64,000 nucleotides of DNA from Stutzerimonas xanthomarina (GTDB lineage: Bacteria; Pseudomonadota; Gammaproteobacteria; Pseudomonadales; Pseudomonadaceae): the NCBI RefSeq assembly GCF_003935375.1, contig NZ_RHQM01000001.1:124001-188000 (forward strand), given 5' to 3'. The notes under the pieces were generated by a model that saw only the letters and a list, made by a program, of their open reading frames with translations, searched no databases and was not told where the DNA came from. Shown here one piece after another: positions 37,207-46,395 of the stretch (the stretch's first letter is position 1; each line of letters begins with the position of its first letter). The translations under genes and the position numbers were made by a program.

Positions 37207-38118
37207 TTATTGCTTGTCGGCATTGCGCAACAGCAAGGGAGAGTCAGGCGGCAGGTGCATGCGCAATGCGCCGGCGCGCACTTCGAAGCGCAGATGGGCG
37301 CTGCGGAACGGCTCGCCGTCCAGATTGATGTCGATCTTCGTCGGCGCCTCTACCTCGAGCCAGGGCACCCGCGCGCTGACGGACACAGCCTCGACTCCGA
37401 GCAATCCGCCGCTGAGCAATGTTCCCAGCGTGCCGACGGCATCGGCCGGCGCAGGCACGATGCAGACATCGAGCAAGCCGTCATCGACGCTCGCCTGCGG
37501 GCATAGCAGCTGGCCACCGCCCGCCTGGCGGCCATTGCCGATCCCTAGCGCCAGAAACTCGCCCTCCCATTCGAAATCCGGACCGCTGAAGCGGCCACGG
37601 GCCGCATCGATCTCGGCAAAGCGCGTCAGCCCGGTCAGCAGGTAAGCACCACCACCCAGGAAACGCTTGAGTTCTTCCGAGGTGCTGGCAGTTACCCGCG
37701 AACCGAAGCCACCGGTAGCCATGTTGACGAATGGCCGACCGTTCATCATGCCGATGTCGACGGCCTGCGCAGGCTCGTCCAGCAGCGCCAGCGATTCGAA
37801 TGGATCGAGCGATATACCGGCAGCCTTGGCAAAATCATTTGCGCTGCCCAGCGGCATCAGTGCCAAGGTCGCGTCTGCCCCGATCTCCAGCATGGTTTCG
37901 GCAACTTCACGCAGGGTGCCGTCGCCACCGCCGGCGACCAGCATCCGGTAGCCCGCACTCAAGGCCTCCTGCACCAGCCGTTGGGCGTCGCCGGGTTCCC
38001 AGGTCACACGAACTGCCAACTCCCAACCCAATTCACGCTGCTGTTTGACAGCCTCGCGTACCTCCTCATTGAGCGCCTGTTTTCCATGCAGTATCAGCAG
38101 CGCCTTGGCATCGCTCAT
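37207..38118 (-). CDS. yegS: YegS-type lipid kinase (DAGK-cat family)
   Basis: 303-residue kinase of the diacylglycerol/NAD kinase fold. The nucleotide motif VAGGGDGTLREVAETM, the LMPLGSANDFAKAAGI loop and the C-terminal metal-site segment CPQASVDDGLLDVCIV are those of YegS, a phosphatidylglycerol kinase in vitro. Length close to E. coli YegS (299). Physiological lipid unknown. It is divergent from the exopolysaccharide locus that follows. Confidence 0.9.
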   Translation of the reverse strand: MSDAKALLILHGKQALNEEVREAVKQQRELGWELAVRVTWEPGDAQRLVQEALSAGYRMLVAGGGDGTLREVAETMLEIGADATLALMPLGSANDFAKAAGISLDPFESLALLDEPAQAVDIGMMNGRPFVNMATGGFGSRVTASTSEELKRFLGGGAYLLTGLTRFAEIDAARGRFSGPDFEWEGEFLALGIGNGRQAGGGQLLCPQASVDDGLLDVCIVPAPADAVGTLGTLLSGGLLGVEAVSVSARVPWLEVEAPTKIDINLDGEPFRSAHLRFEVRAGALRMHLPPDSPLLLRNADKQ

Positions 38119-38494
38119 GGCTGTTCATTCCTCGCTATTCGCACCGTTGCATAAGACAGGACCCAGCGCCGGAAGTTGTGCGAAACAAGCGCAGCGGTAT
38201 TAATCCAAAAGTTCGATCAATGGCGCCGTCGGTCACCGAATGCGCGCACCCAGGTCTTCCTAGACATCCCGCAAGTTCCGTCTAAACCTCTTTCAAAACA
38301 GTGGTTTGCAGGCAGATCGTGGTTTTCAGCATTTTTTTGGCAGGCCTTTGACTAGTACTGAACTCATTCTGAGAGGCACGGTCGGAGCAGGAGTCCCGAT
38401 CACGGTTGCGATGGCGGCCTGCTATCACCCTCCCGCGTGCCGCGGCGATTAATTCGAGATTTGAGCCAGCTTTGAGCTGAGGATGGAGCCTTGT
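38119..38494 (+). promoter_or_regulatory. Upstream region of the exopolysaccharide locus
   Basis: 376 bp without a gene. It must hold the promoter of the polysaccharide operon and that of yegS, but I find no strong sigma-70, RpoN or AlgU site. Visible are an AT-rich stretch with a T7 run near 38332, and just before the first gene a small hairpin (CAGCT-TTG-AGCTG, 38467-38479) followed by AGGATGGAG, which contains the ribosome site and two GGA triplets suited to RsmA binding. Confidence 0.4.
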
Positions 38495-39922
38495 ATGCGC
38501 GTACAGTCAGTTGGAACCCTTGAATATGCTCACCCGAGTTTCGTCGATTACTTCCTTGCCAGCATTCGCCTGATACATGCGCTGACGGCCATCCTGCCGG
38601 GGCTCCTGCTTCTGGCCTTCATGGAGCTGCCCACCAGCGGCCCGTTCAGCGCCTTCCTCGGCTTCTTCGCGGTACTGAGCGTCATCATTTTCCAGACCGT
38701 AGGCATCTACAGCGAAGAGGTGTTCAGCACCCTGCTGCGCTTCCGCGTCATGTTCGTCGCCTGGGCGGCAGCGTTCAGCTTCCTGGTCTTCATGCATCAG
38801 GGCATGGGGATGTTCGGCTATCTCGAAGCCAAGCATCTGGCGTTCTGGTTCCTCACCAGCACCATCCTGTTCGGCGCCGAACGCCTGGCAATGCTCGCCC
38901 TGTTCCGCCGCCTGATGGCGCGCGGCATGTTCCTGCAGAACGCCGTGATTCTTGGCGGCACCGACAATGGCGTGCGCGTTGCCGAGTACCTGCAGAACCA
39001 CCGCGATATTCGCACCGGCGTGCTCGGCTTTATCGACGATCGCCTCGAGCGTCTGCCCAAGGAGCTGGCCAACCTGCCGCTGCTGGGCAACACCCGTGAT
39101 CTCGAACAAATGATTCGTGAAGAGAAGGTCACCCAGGTGCTGGTCGCCCTGCCCTGGTTCGCCGACAGCCGGATCGGCCAGTTGATCGCCGAGCTGCGCA
39201 AGCTGCCGGTCAATGTTCTGCTGGTACCCGACATGGTCGCCTTCCGCCATGCCGACAAGCGCATCACCGAGGTCGGCGGCCTGCCGACCCTGATCGCGTC
39301 GGATCTGCCGCTGCGCGGATGGTCGCCGATGTTCAAGCGTCTGGAAGATATCGTCATTTCCAGCATCGCCCTGCTCGCCGCCGCGCCGGTCATGCTGGCG
39401 ATCGCCCTGGCGATCAAGCTCGACTCGCCAGGCCCCGTGCTCTTCAAGCAGAAGCGCTACGGCTACAACAACCGCCTGATCGAAGTTTTCAAGTTCCGCT
39501 CGATGTACCACGAGAAGTCGGACGCCAACGCCGATCGGCAAACCACCCGTGGCGATGATCGCATCACCCGTGTGGGCCGCTTCATCCGCAAGACCAGCCT
39601 CGACGAGCTGCCTCAGCTGCTGAACGTCTTCCTCGGCAGCATGTCAATGGTCGGTCCGCGCCCTCATGCCACGGCTACCAAGGCTGCCGGCGTGCTGTTC
39701 GAGGATGCCGTGGCCGAGTACTCCGCGCGCCATCGGGTCAAGCCAGGCATCACTGGCTGGGCACAGATCAATGGCTACCGCGGTGAAACCGACACGCTGG
39801 AGAAGATCGAGAAACGCGTCGAGTTCGACCTGGATTACATCGAGCGTTGGTCCGTGTGGTTCGACCTCTACATCCTGGTGCGTACCCCGCCAGCGCTGCT
39901 GCTCAACAAGGATGTGTACTGA
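38495..39922 (+). CDS. Undecaprenyl-phosphate sugar-1-P transferase (WcaJ/PslA-like)
   Basis: 475-residue inner-membrane enzyme that starts the repeat unit by moving a sugar-1-phosphate, most likely glucose, from a UDP-sugar to undecaprenyl phosphate. It has four N-terminal membrane helices, a Rossmann-like domain (NAVILGGTDNGVRVAEYL), a fifth membrane segment (SSIALLAAAPVMLAIALAI) and the C-terminal transferase domain with KRYGYNNRLIEVFKFRSMY, the catalytic SLDELPQLLNV and GSMSMVGPRPHA. The ATG at 38495 has GGAG 8 bp upstream; an ATG 12 bp earlier has no usable spacing. First gene of the locus. Sugar choice is inferred from family. Confidence 0.9.
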   Translation: MRVQSVGTLEYAHPSFVDYFLASIRLIHALTAILPGLLLLAFMELPTSGPFSAFLGFFAVLSVIIFQTVGIYSEEVFSTLLRFRVMFVAWAAAFSFLVFMHQGMGMFGYLEAKHLAFWFLTSTILFGAERLAMLALFRRLMARGMFLQNAVILGGTDNGVRVAEYLQNHRDIRTGVLGFIDDRLERLPKELANLPLLGNTRDLEQMIREEKVTQVLVALPWFADSRIGQLIAELRKLPVNVLLVPDMVAFRHADKRITEVGGLPTLIASDLPLRGWSPMFKRLEDIVISSIALLAAAPVMLAIALAIKLDSPGPVLFKQKRYGYNNRLIEVFKFRSMYHEKSDANADRQTTRGDDRITRVGRFIRKTSLDELPQLLNVFLGSMSMVGPRPHATATKAAGVLFEDAVAEYSARHRVKPGITGWAQINGYRGETDTLEKIEKRVEFDLDYIERWSVWFDLYILVRTPPALLLNKDVY

Positions 39923-39962
39923 TCGGCAAACGCGCTGAACACCGCCGAAAAAGATCAGAAAA

Positions 39963-39982
39963 GCCGCATCACAAGATGCGGC
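39963..39982 (+). other. Inter-gene hairpin
   Basis: GCCGCATC-ACAA-GATGCGGC, a perfect 8-bp stem with a tetraloop, 40 bp after the transferase stop. No T-tract follows, so it is more likely an mRNA stabilising or processing element, or a weak attenuator, within the operon. Confidence 0.5.
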
Positions 39983-39994
39983 AGGAAGGAACTA

Positions 39995-40072
39995 ATGACA
40001 CTCCCAAAAATCTCACATTCGTTCACCCCGGGCCGCACCCCGGCGGCTGCGAAGTTGCAGCCCCGAGGTTGA
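39995..40072 (+). CDS. Possible 25-codon leader peptide before the phosphatase gene
   Basis: Starts MTLPKISHSFTPGRTP and ends KLQPRG. The ATG is preceded by AGGAAGGA 4 bp away, one of the strongest ribosome sites in the locus, and the stop is 4 bp before the next ATG, so ribosomes could reinitiate there. A 6-bp hairpin (GGCTGC/GCAGCC, 40045-40062) lies inside. Whether the peptide is made, or only couples translation, is unknown. Confidence 0.4.
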   Translation: MTLPKISHSFTPGRTPAAAKLQPRG

Positions 40073-40076
40073 TCCC

Positions 40077-40514
40077 ATGTTCAAGAACATCTTGATCGTC
40101 TGTGTCGGAAACATCTGCCGAAGCCCCACGGCCGAAGCGCTGTTCGCACACAGACTCAGCGGCCAGGACCTGACGATCAGCTCGGCAGGGATTGGTGCAT
40201 TAGTAGGTAACCCGATGGACAAGACCGCCCATGAAGTACTGCAGGACAACGGGCTGGAGCTACCAGCTCACTGCGCGCGCCAGGTCGACAGCCACATGTT
40301 GCACCAGGCGGATCTGATCCTAGCGATGGAGCATAGCCACATTCAGCACATTCGCCAGATCGCACCTGAAGTGCACGGCAAAACGTTTCTCATCGGTAAA
40401 TGGCAGGACGAGCTGGAAATCCCGGACCCGTACCGCCAATCCAAACCCGCGTTTGAACATGTCCACAATCTCCTGACGAAATCCGTCGAGAGCTGGCTTC
40501 CTTACCTGAAATGA
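40077..40514 (+). CDS. Low-molecular-weight protein tyrosine phosphatase (Wzb-like)
   Basis: 145-residue cytoplasmic phosphatase. The P-loop VCVGNICRSPTAEALF is exact (C-x5-R-S) and the general acid is in EIPDPYRQ. In polysaccharide loci this enzyme dephosphorylates the tyrosine autokinase encoded by the next gene so that polymerisation can cycle. GAGG lies 8 bp before the ATG. The gap to the kinase gene is 13 bp. Confidence 0.92.
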   Translation: MFKNILIVCVGNICRSPTAEALFAHRLSGQDLTISSAGIGALVGNPMDKTAHEVLQDNGLELPAHCARQVDSHMLHQADLILAMEHSHIQHIRQIAPEVHGKTFLIGKWQDELEIPDPYRQSKPAFEHVHNLLTKSVESWLPYLK

Positions 40515-40527
40515 AGAAGGAACTTCG

Positions 40528-42744
40528 ATGACAACCATGCCCCGCCCGATCTATGAAACCAAAGAGGACAAGGACATCGACTTGGCCCACCTCTTTGACA
40601 CCTTCATCAACAACCGCCTGCTGATCCTGGGCATCACCGGGTTCTTTGCAGCCCTGGGGATCGCCTACGCCCTGCTTGCGACGCCGGTCTATCTCGCCAG
40701 CGCGATGATCCAGATCGAACCGAAGAACGGGCTGCCAAGCCTGACTGACGTGGTCAACACCAATCCGCCGGTGTCTCCGGCGCAAACCGAGATCGCGCTG
40801 CTCAAGTCGCGCTCGGTGGTTGGTGGTGCCGTTGCCAGCCTGAATCTCGACATCCAGATCACCCCCCACCACTTCCCGATCATCGGCGGCTTCATGGCGC
40901 GTCGCTTCGAGCCGAGCGAAGAAGGTGAATTGGGTTGGCACCCTGCCGGTCTGGGCGCTTACGCCTGGGGTGGCGAGACGCTGAAGGTCACTCAGCTGGA
41001 AGTGCCGGACAAGGTCCATGGCAAGGAGCTGACACTCGAAGCGGCAGAGAACAACAGCTTCATCCTGCGTGACGAGGATGGCGAGGTCGTGGTTCAGGGT
41101 GTCGTTGGCGAGCCGGTCGAAACAGAGGACTACCGCGTCACCGTGGCCGAGCTGAATGCACGGCCGGGCACCACCTTCACCGTCGTCAAGAACCGTACCT
41201 ACAACACCACGGAAAGCTACCAGCAGCGTCTGTCGGCCGCCGAACGCGGCAAGCAGTCGGGCATCGTCAACGTGACCCTCGAAGACCCCAACCCGGAGCA
41301 CGCCATTCGCGTTCTGGAAGAGGTCGCCAGCCGTTATGTCGACCAGAACGTCGCGCGCAATGCCGCCGAAGCCACCCAGAGCCTGGAGTTCCTGAATGAG
41401 CAGGTGCCAGCCGTGCGCAAGAAGCTGGAAGCTGCGCAGACTGCCCTGAACAAGTACCAGACCGGCTCGGGCTCCGTGGACATCACTGCCGAAACGCAAT
41501 CCGTGCTGGACCGCATCGTCGATCTTGAGAAGCAGATCTCCGAGCAGAACCTCAAGCGTACCGAGATGGAACGCCGCTTCACCCGTCAGCATCCGAACTT
41601 CCAGGCATTGATGAACCAGATCAACCAACTGCAGATGCAGAAGGAAGAACTGGAGAAGCAGATCGGCACCCTGCCGTCGACCCAGCAGGAACTGCTGCGC
41701 CTGACCCGTGACGTGGAAGTTTCCTCGGAAACCTATTCCATGCTGCTGAACAAGACCCAGGAGCTGGACATCATTCGCGCCGGCACCGTGGGCAACGTGC
41801 GCATCATCGACCATGCTGCCGCTGACCTGGAAAACCCGGTCAAGCCGAACAAGCCGCTGGTGGTGATCGTCGCAACCCTGCTGGGCGCCCTGCTCGCTAC
41901 CGCATTCGTCTATGTGCGTGAAGCACTCAAGCGTGGCGTCGAGAACCCGGAAGACATCGAGCGTACCGGCACCCCGGTGTATGCCTCCATTCCGTTCACC
42001 GACAAGCAGGCCGCGCTGGAAAAACGCCTGGCCAACTTCAAGCGCGACAAGAGCACCGCCTCTTACCTGCTGACCATCAACGACCCGGCCGACCTCGCCA
42101 CCGAAGCCATGCGCAGCCTGCGTACCAGCCTGCACTTCGCGATGATCGAGGCCAAGAACAACGTCCTGATGATCACCGGCCCGAGCCCTGCGGTGGGCAA
42201 GTCCTTCGTCACCACCAACCTCGCCGCGGTCGTTGCCCAATCCGGCAAGCGCGTGCTGCTGATCGATGCCGACATGCGCAAGGGTTACCTGCACAAGGTC
42301 ATGCGCTGTGACGGTGACAAGGGCCTGTCGGACATCCTCTCCGGCCGCATCACCCTGTTCGATGCCATCCAGAAGACCCAACTGAACAACCTGCACGTGA
42401 TCACCCATGGCCAGCTGCCGCCGAACCCCTCGGAGCTGCTGATGCACGAGAACTTCTCGCGCTTCGTCAAGGAGATCAGCCACATGTACGACCTGGTGAT
42501 CTTCGATACCCCGCCGATCCTGGCGGTCACCGACGCCGCGCTGGTCGGCAGCCAGGCCGGTACCACACTGATGGTCACCCGCTATGCGCTGAACGGTGTG
42601 AAGGAAATCGAGGCAGCCAAGCGTCGACTCGAGCAGAACGGCCTGATCGTCAAGGGCGTCATCTTCAACGCAGTGGTTCGCAAGGCTTCAACCTACGGCG
42701 AGTACGGCTACTACCAGTACGAATACGCCAGCACCAGCAAATAA
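40528..42744 (+). CDS. Tyrosine autokinase polysaccharide co-polymerase (Wzc-like)
   Basis: 738-residue inner-membrane protein that controls chain length and export. A first transmembrane segment (LLILGITGFFAALGIAYALL) and a Wzz domain lead into a long periplasmic coiled coil (AAQTALNKYQ, LQMQKEELEKQIG), a second segment with the Pro motif (NPVKPNKPLVVIVATLLGAL), then a cytoplasmic BY-kinase: Walker A GPSPAVGKSFVTTNL, Walker A' LLIDADMRKG, Walker B LVIFDTPPIL. The last 20 residues hold six tyrosines (STYGEYGYYQYEY), the autophosphorylation cluster. AAGGA precedes the ATG. Confidence 0.93.
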   Translation: MTTMPRPIYETKEDKDIDLAHLFDTFINNRLLILGITGFFAALGIAYALLATPVYLASAMIQIEPKNGLPSLTDVVNTNPPVSPAQTEIALLKSRSVVGGAVASLNLDIQITPHHFPIIGGFMARRFEPSEEGELGWHPAGLGAYAWGGETLKVTQLEVPDKVHGKELTLEAAENNSFILRDEDGEVVVQGVVGEPVETEDYRVTVAELNARPGTTFTVVKNRTYNTTESYQQRLSAAERGKQSGIVNVTLEDPNPEHAIRVLEEVASRYVDQNVARNAAEATQSLEFLNEQVPAVRKKLEAAQTALNKYQTGSGSVDITAETQSVLDRIVDLEKQISEQNLKRTEMERRFTRQHPNFQALMNQINQLQMQKEELEKQIGTLPSTQQELLRLTRDVEVSSETYSMLLNKTQELDIIRAGTVGNVRIIDHAAADLENPVKPNKPLVVIVATLLGALLATAFVYVREALKRGVENPEDIERTGTPVYASIPFTDKQAALEKRLANFKRDKSTASYLLTINDPADLATEAMRSLRTSLHFAMIEAKNNVLMITGPSPAVGKSFVTTNLAAVVAQSGKRVLLIDADMRKGYLHKVMRCDGDKGLSDILSGRITLFDAIQKTQLNNLHVITHGQLPPNPSELLMHENFSRFVKEISHMYDLVIFDTPPILAVTDAALVGSQAGTTLMVTRYALNGVKEIEAAKRRLEQNGLIVKGVIFNAVVRKASTYGEYGYYQYEYASTSK

Positions 42745-42750
42745 GGTGAG

Positions 42751-42780
42751 TGCATGGCGACGGCTCACCGTCGCCATGCA
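42751..42780 (+). other. Strong inter-gene hairpin after the kinase gene
   Basis: TGCATGGCGACGG and its exact complement form a 13-bp stem with loop CTCA, 6 bp after the kinase stop and 94 bp before the GH5 gene. With no T-run it is not a classical terminator; it may protect the upstream mRNA and lower expression of downstream genes. Confidence 0.6.
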
Positions 42781-42874
42781 GAACACTGCAGCTACCCCCA
42801 CTTTCCTCACTGCCGAGCAACTGGCCTTCCGAGCGTCAGTGGAACTTACTTTTGCCCGAAGATAGGTGTTAGCG

Positions 42875-43954
42875 ATGACCAGACACCCCAACCGGCCAGC
42901 ACAACGCCTCACACGACTGGCTGTGGCACTGGTGGCCACGCTGTCCGCAGTCGGCGCGAGCGCCGCCGATTGGCCAACCAGCGACAAGGGCCTCGCGCTG
43001 CTCGGGGTCAATATCTCCGGCGCCGGATTTGCCCCACACGTGACTCCGGGCAAGAACGGCACGAACTACTTCTATCCGGAAAAGAAGCACTTCAAGTACT
43101 ACGCCGATCAGGGCATCCGCCTGATCCGCTTTCCCTTCATCTGGGAGCGGGTTCAACACTCGCTCGATGACGGATTGAACTTCGACCAGATCCGGTTGTT
43201 GAAGAAGACCCTGGATCTGGCCGCGATGAATGGCCAGAAGGTCGTTCTGGATATGCACAACTATGGTCGTTACCACGGCGAACTCATCGGCTCGAGCAAG
43301 GTGCCTTACGACGCCTACGCATCGGTGTGGCGCGAGCTGGCCAAGCGCTTCAAGGGTCACCGCGGTCTGCTCGGCTACGACATCATGAATGAGCCCCATG
43401 GCACCGTCGGCCTTTGGCCAGGCGCTGCTCAGGCGGCGGTCGATGCGATTCGCGAAGTCGACGATCAGACGCTGATCTTCATCGAAGGCGAGCGCTGGTC
43501 CAGCGCGTACCACTGGCCGCTGGTGAACGCCAACTTCCTCATCAACGACCCGGCCGACCGCGTCGTCTACGAAGCGCACCTGTATTTCGACCAGGATTTC
43601 TCCGGCAAGTACATGGCGCAGAGCAGCCGCGATATCGACCCGATGATCGGCGTCGAGCGCGCTCGCCCCTTCATCGAGTGGCTGAAGAAGCACGGCCAGA
43701 AAGGCTTCCTCGGCGAATACGGCATTCCCGACGACCTGCCCGAAGCGGCGGTCGCCATGGACAACCTGCTCGCCTACCTCAATGACAACTGCGTACCCAG
43801 CGCCTACTGGGCCGGCGGCCCCGGCTGGGGCACCTACAAGCTTGCAATCGAGCCGCGCAAGGGCGAGGACCGTCCTCAGATGGAGCTCATGCGCAAACAC
43901 CTGGCGAACGACTGCACTGCCATTGGCCCTACCCCTGCGCACAACGCTGACTGA
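42875..43954 (+). CDS. Secreted GH5-family glycoside hydrolase
   Basis: 359-residue enzyme. A signal peptide ends at about residue 31 (VGASA-ADW). The TIM-barrel has the GH5 landmarks GIRLIRFPFIWERVQ, VVLDMHNYGRYHG, the acid/base in LLGYDIMNEPHG and the nucleophile Glu in GFLGEYGIPDD. It resembles endo-beta-1,4-glucanases, suggesting a beta-linked glucan-like backbone. In such loci the hydrolase trims or releases polymer, or clears mislocalised chains from the periplasm. ATG at 42875 preferred over an in-frame GTG 9 bp upstream. Confidence 0.9.
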   Translation: MTRHPNRPAQRLTRLAVALVATLSAVGASAADWPTSDKGLALLGVNISGAGFAPHVTPGKNGTNYFYPEKKHFKYYADQGIRLIRFPFIWERVQHSLDDGLNFDQIRLLKKTLDLAAMNGQKVVLDMHNYGRYHGELIGSSKVPYDAYASVWRELAKRFKGHRGLLGYDIMNEPHGTVGLWPGAAQAAVDAIREVDDQTLIFIEGERWSSAYHWPLVNANFLINDPADRVVYEAHLYFDQDFSGKYMAQSSRDIDPMIGVERARPFIEWLKKHGQKGFLGEYGIPDDLPEAAVAMDNLLAYLNDNCVPSAYWAGGPGWGTYKLAIEPRKGEDRPQMELMRKHLANDCTAIGPTPAHNAD

Positions 43955-43972
43955 TTCTGGAGTGACTCGAAC

Positions 43973-45160
43973 ATGAAATTCGGACTGCTATGGCACTCGT
44001 TCTCTTCCGGCAACCTCGGGGTTGGCGCCCTGAGCATTTCCAACATGCTGCTGATCGACGAGGCCGCGCGTAAATGCGGGATCACCCCGGAGTTCCTGAT
44101 CATCGGTTCGTCCGGGCCCTGCGACTACCCGCCGTCCACCGAGCGCTTCAACTACGAATTCATCGAGTTCAACGAGAAAGCGCTGCTGAAGAACCCCCAC
44201 GGCCTGTATCAGGCGATCAGCTCCTGTGACGCGGTGTTCGATATCGGCGAAGGCGACAGCTTTTCCGACATCTACGGTGCCAAGCGCCTGATCAAGCTGC
44301 TGGTCAGCAAAGGCATGGCCCTGGGCGGTCGCGTTCCGCTGATCCTCTCGCCGCAGACCATCGGCCCGTTCAAGTCGGACTGGGGCACCAAGGCTTCGGC
44401 CTGGGCGATGAAGAAGAGCACCATGGTCTTCGCCCGCGATCACCAGTCGTTCGACGTGCTCAAGCAGCTGAACATCCCCAATCGCGACGAAGTCATCGAC
44501 GTCGCCTTCGCCCTGCCCTTCGAGCGCCAGAGCGAACAGCGCGACCCAAGCAAGCTGGCTGTCGGCCTCAGCGTGTCGGCGCTGCTGCATCACGGCGGAT
44601 ACGAAGGCACCGCCAATCAGTTCGGCCTGCGCGCCGACTACAAGGCGCTGACCGACCGCCTTATCCGGACCCTGCTCGAGCGCGGCCACGAAGTGCACCT
44701 GGTGCCCCACGTGATCCCGATCGGCTTCCCTGCGGAAGACGACTACACCGTGTCCCAGCAACTGCAGCAGCAGTATCCCGAGCTCAAGCTGGCGCCGCGC
44801 TTCAAAGGGCCGATCGAGGCCAAGTCCTACATCAGCGGCATGGACTTCTTCGTCGGCGCGCGCATGCATGCGACCATCGGTGCGTTTTCCGCCGGTGTGC
44901 CGGTCGTGCCGCTGGCCTACAGCCGCAAGTTCGCCGGGCTCTATCAGTCGCTCGACTACCACCGCGTGGTGGACCTCAAGACCGAGGACACCGAGAGCGC
45001 ACTGGAGCTGGTTCTCGCGCATCTGGACGACCGTGAACAGCTCAAGGCCGAAGTTGCCGCCAGCGGCGCGATCATCCGCCGCAAGCTGGACGCCTACGGC
45101 GTGGCGCTGGAGCAGATCCTCTCCACCCTGCACCAGCCTCAGGCCGCGTATCAGAGATAA
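43973..45160 (+). CDS. Polysaccharide pyruvyl transferase family protein
   Basis: 395-residue cytoplasmic enzyme of the CsaB/WcaK type, expected to add a pyruvate ketal from phosphoenolpyruvate to a sugar of the repeat unit, giving it negative charge. Family signatures are GNLGVGALSISNMLL, DAVFDIGEGDSFSDIYG, LILSPQTIGPF and the C-terminal FVGARMHATIGAFSAGVPVVPLAY. It lies 18 bp after the GH5 gene and 2 bp before the flippase gene. Acceptor sugar not predictable. Confidence 0.88.
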   Translation: MKFGLLWHSFSSGNLGVGALSISNMLLIDEAARKCGITPEFLIIGSSGPCDYPPSTERFNYEFIEFNEKALLKNPHGLYQAISSCDAVFDIGEGDSFSDIYGAKRLIKLLVSKGMALGGRVPLILSPQTIGPFKSDWGTKASAWAMKKSTMVFARDHQSFDVLKQLNIPNRDEVIDVAFALPFERQSEQRDPSKLAVGLSVSALLHHGGYEGTANQFGLRADYKALTDRLIRTLLERGHEVHLVPHVIPIGFPAEDDYTVSQQLQQQYPELKLAPRFKGPIEAKSYISGMDFFVGARMHATIGAFSAGVPVVPLAYSRKFAGLYQSLDYHRVVDLKTEDTESALELVLAHLDDREQLKAEVAASGAIIRRKLDAYGVALEQILSTLHQPQAAYQR

Positions 45161-45162
45161 TC

Positions 45163-46395
45163 ATGCGCGATCACGCCCTGATGGGGGTTACCACGGCGGC
45201 CCGCACCGCCGTGCAGCTCGGCACCCTGCTGATCCTCGCGCGAACGCTGGGGCCGAGCGATTTCGGCTTCATTTCGATCGTGATCACCTGGTCGACCATC
45301 GTCGCCCTGGTGACCGACTACGGCTTCGGCATGCGCGCCTTGCGCGACATCGGCGCCGAGCGCCATCGCGCGGGCGAGATCATGTCCGCCAGCCTGGCGG
45401 CGAAGTCCGTACTGGTACTGCCGGCCTGCATCGTGCTGCTGCCGATCATTCTGTTCGTCCTCGATCTGCACACCACCGAGCGCTTCGCCGCAGTGCTGTT
45501 CCTGCTCGGCACGATTGCCTCCTCCTATGGCGACCTTGGCCTGACGGTGTTTCGCAGCATTGGCCAGTTCCATCGCGAGACGAAGATCGTGGCTGCGACG
45601 GCACTGGTGCATTTCGTCCTGATCGGCGCGGCAATCCTGCTGCGCAACGATGTGCTGGCCATCGGCGTCGCCTTTCTGGTGTCACGTCTGATCTACGCGA
45701 CTTTCGCCCTGCGCGCGCTGTCGAAGATCCTCGAACTGGGCGGCATCCTGCGCAACTCTTGGAAGGTGCTGGCCGAGCGCTTCAGGTCTTCCACCAGCTT
45801 CGCGGTGGACAGCGGTGCGACCAACATCTTCGCCCAGCTGGACGTCATCCTCGTCAACCACCTCGCCGGGCGCGAAGCCGCAGGCATCTACTTCGCCGGC
45901 TCGCGCCTGATCCAGGGCGCGGTGCCGTTCAGCGTGCTGCTGGCCAGCGTGCACATCCCGCGTTTCGCCTACCAGCTGCACAACAAGACCGCCGGGCTGG
46001 CCCGCTATGGCCTGCGCATCCTCGGCGAATACGCGGGCATGGGACTGGTGTTTGCCCTGGCGTTCTTCTTCATCGGTCCGCTGTTCACCGACTATTTCCT
46101 CGGCGCCGAGTACGCCGAGCTGAACACCCTGTGGCTGGCCTTCGCCTGCTTCACCGCGGCGCGCTTCATCGCCGCCGGCCTGGGTGTACAGCTGATGGCG
46201 ATGGGCACGGGTTTTCTGCGCACCTTCGGAATCATCGCCTCGGGCGTGATCACGGTGCTCTGTTACTGGATTTTCATCCCCTCGCACGGGATACAGGCGG
46301 CTCCCTGGGTGTCCACTCTGGGCATGGTCGTCCTGACGCTTATCTACGGTTATGCGGTGCTCAACATCTATCGCAAACGGCGCCAGCCAGCATGA
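45163..46395 (+). CDS. Wzx-type repeat-unit flippase
   Basis: 410-residue inner-membrane protein of the MOP/PST superfamily with about 12 predicted helices. The N-terminus GVTTAARTAVQLGTLLILART followed by LGPSDFGFISIV and the central VDSGATNIFAQLDVILVNHL are typical of Wzx proteins, which move undecaprenyl-linked repeat units to the periplasmic face. It starts 2 bp after the pyruvyl transferase stop and its own stop codon overlaps a micro-ORF start (ATGA). Confidence 0.88.
   Translation: MRDHALMGVTTAARTAVQLGTLLILARTLGPSDFGFISIVITWSTIVALVTDYGFGMRALRDIGAERHRAGEIMSASLAAKSVLVLPACIVLLPIILFVLDLHTTERFAAVLFLLGTIASSYGDLGLTVFRSIGQFHRETKIVAATALVHFVLIGAAILLRNDVLAIGVAFLVSRLIYATFALRALSKILELGGILRNSWKVLAERFRSSTSFAVDSGATNIFAQLDVILVNHLAGREAAGIYFAGSRLIQGAVPFSVLLASVHIPRFAYQLHNKTAGLARYGLRILGEYAGMGLVFALAFFFIGPLFTDYFLGAEYAELNTLWLAFACFTAARFIAAGLGVQLMAMGTGFLRTFGIIASGVITVLCYWIFIPSHGIQAAPWVSTLGMVVLTLIYGYAVLNIYRKRRQPA

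Noticed and set aside
38336-38350. TTGGCAGGCCTTTGAC as an RpoN promoter before the exopolysaccharide operon
   Set aside because: The GG and the would-be GC are not at the required spacing and the -12 TTGC is missing.
40390-42483. 697-codon open frame antisense to the autokinase gene
   Set aside because: It arises from GC-rich third positions of the real gene; the translation has no domain and is biased to His, Gln, Val and Gly. The sense gene has full family motifs.
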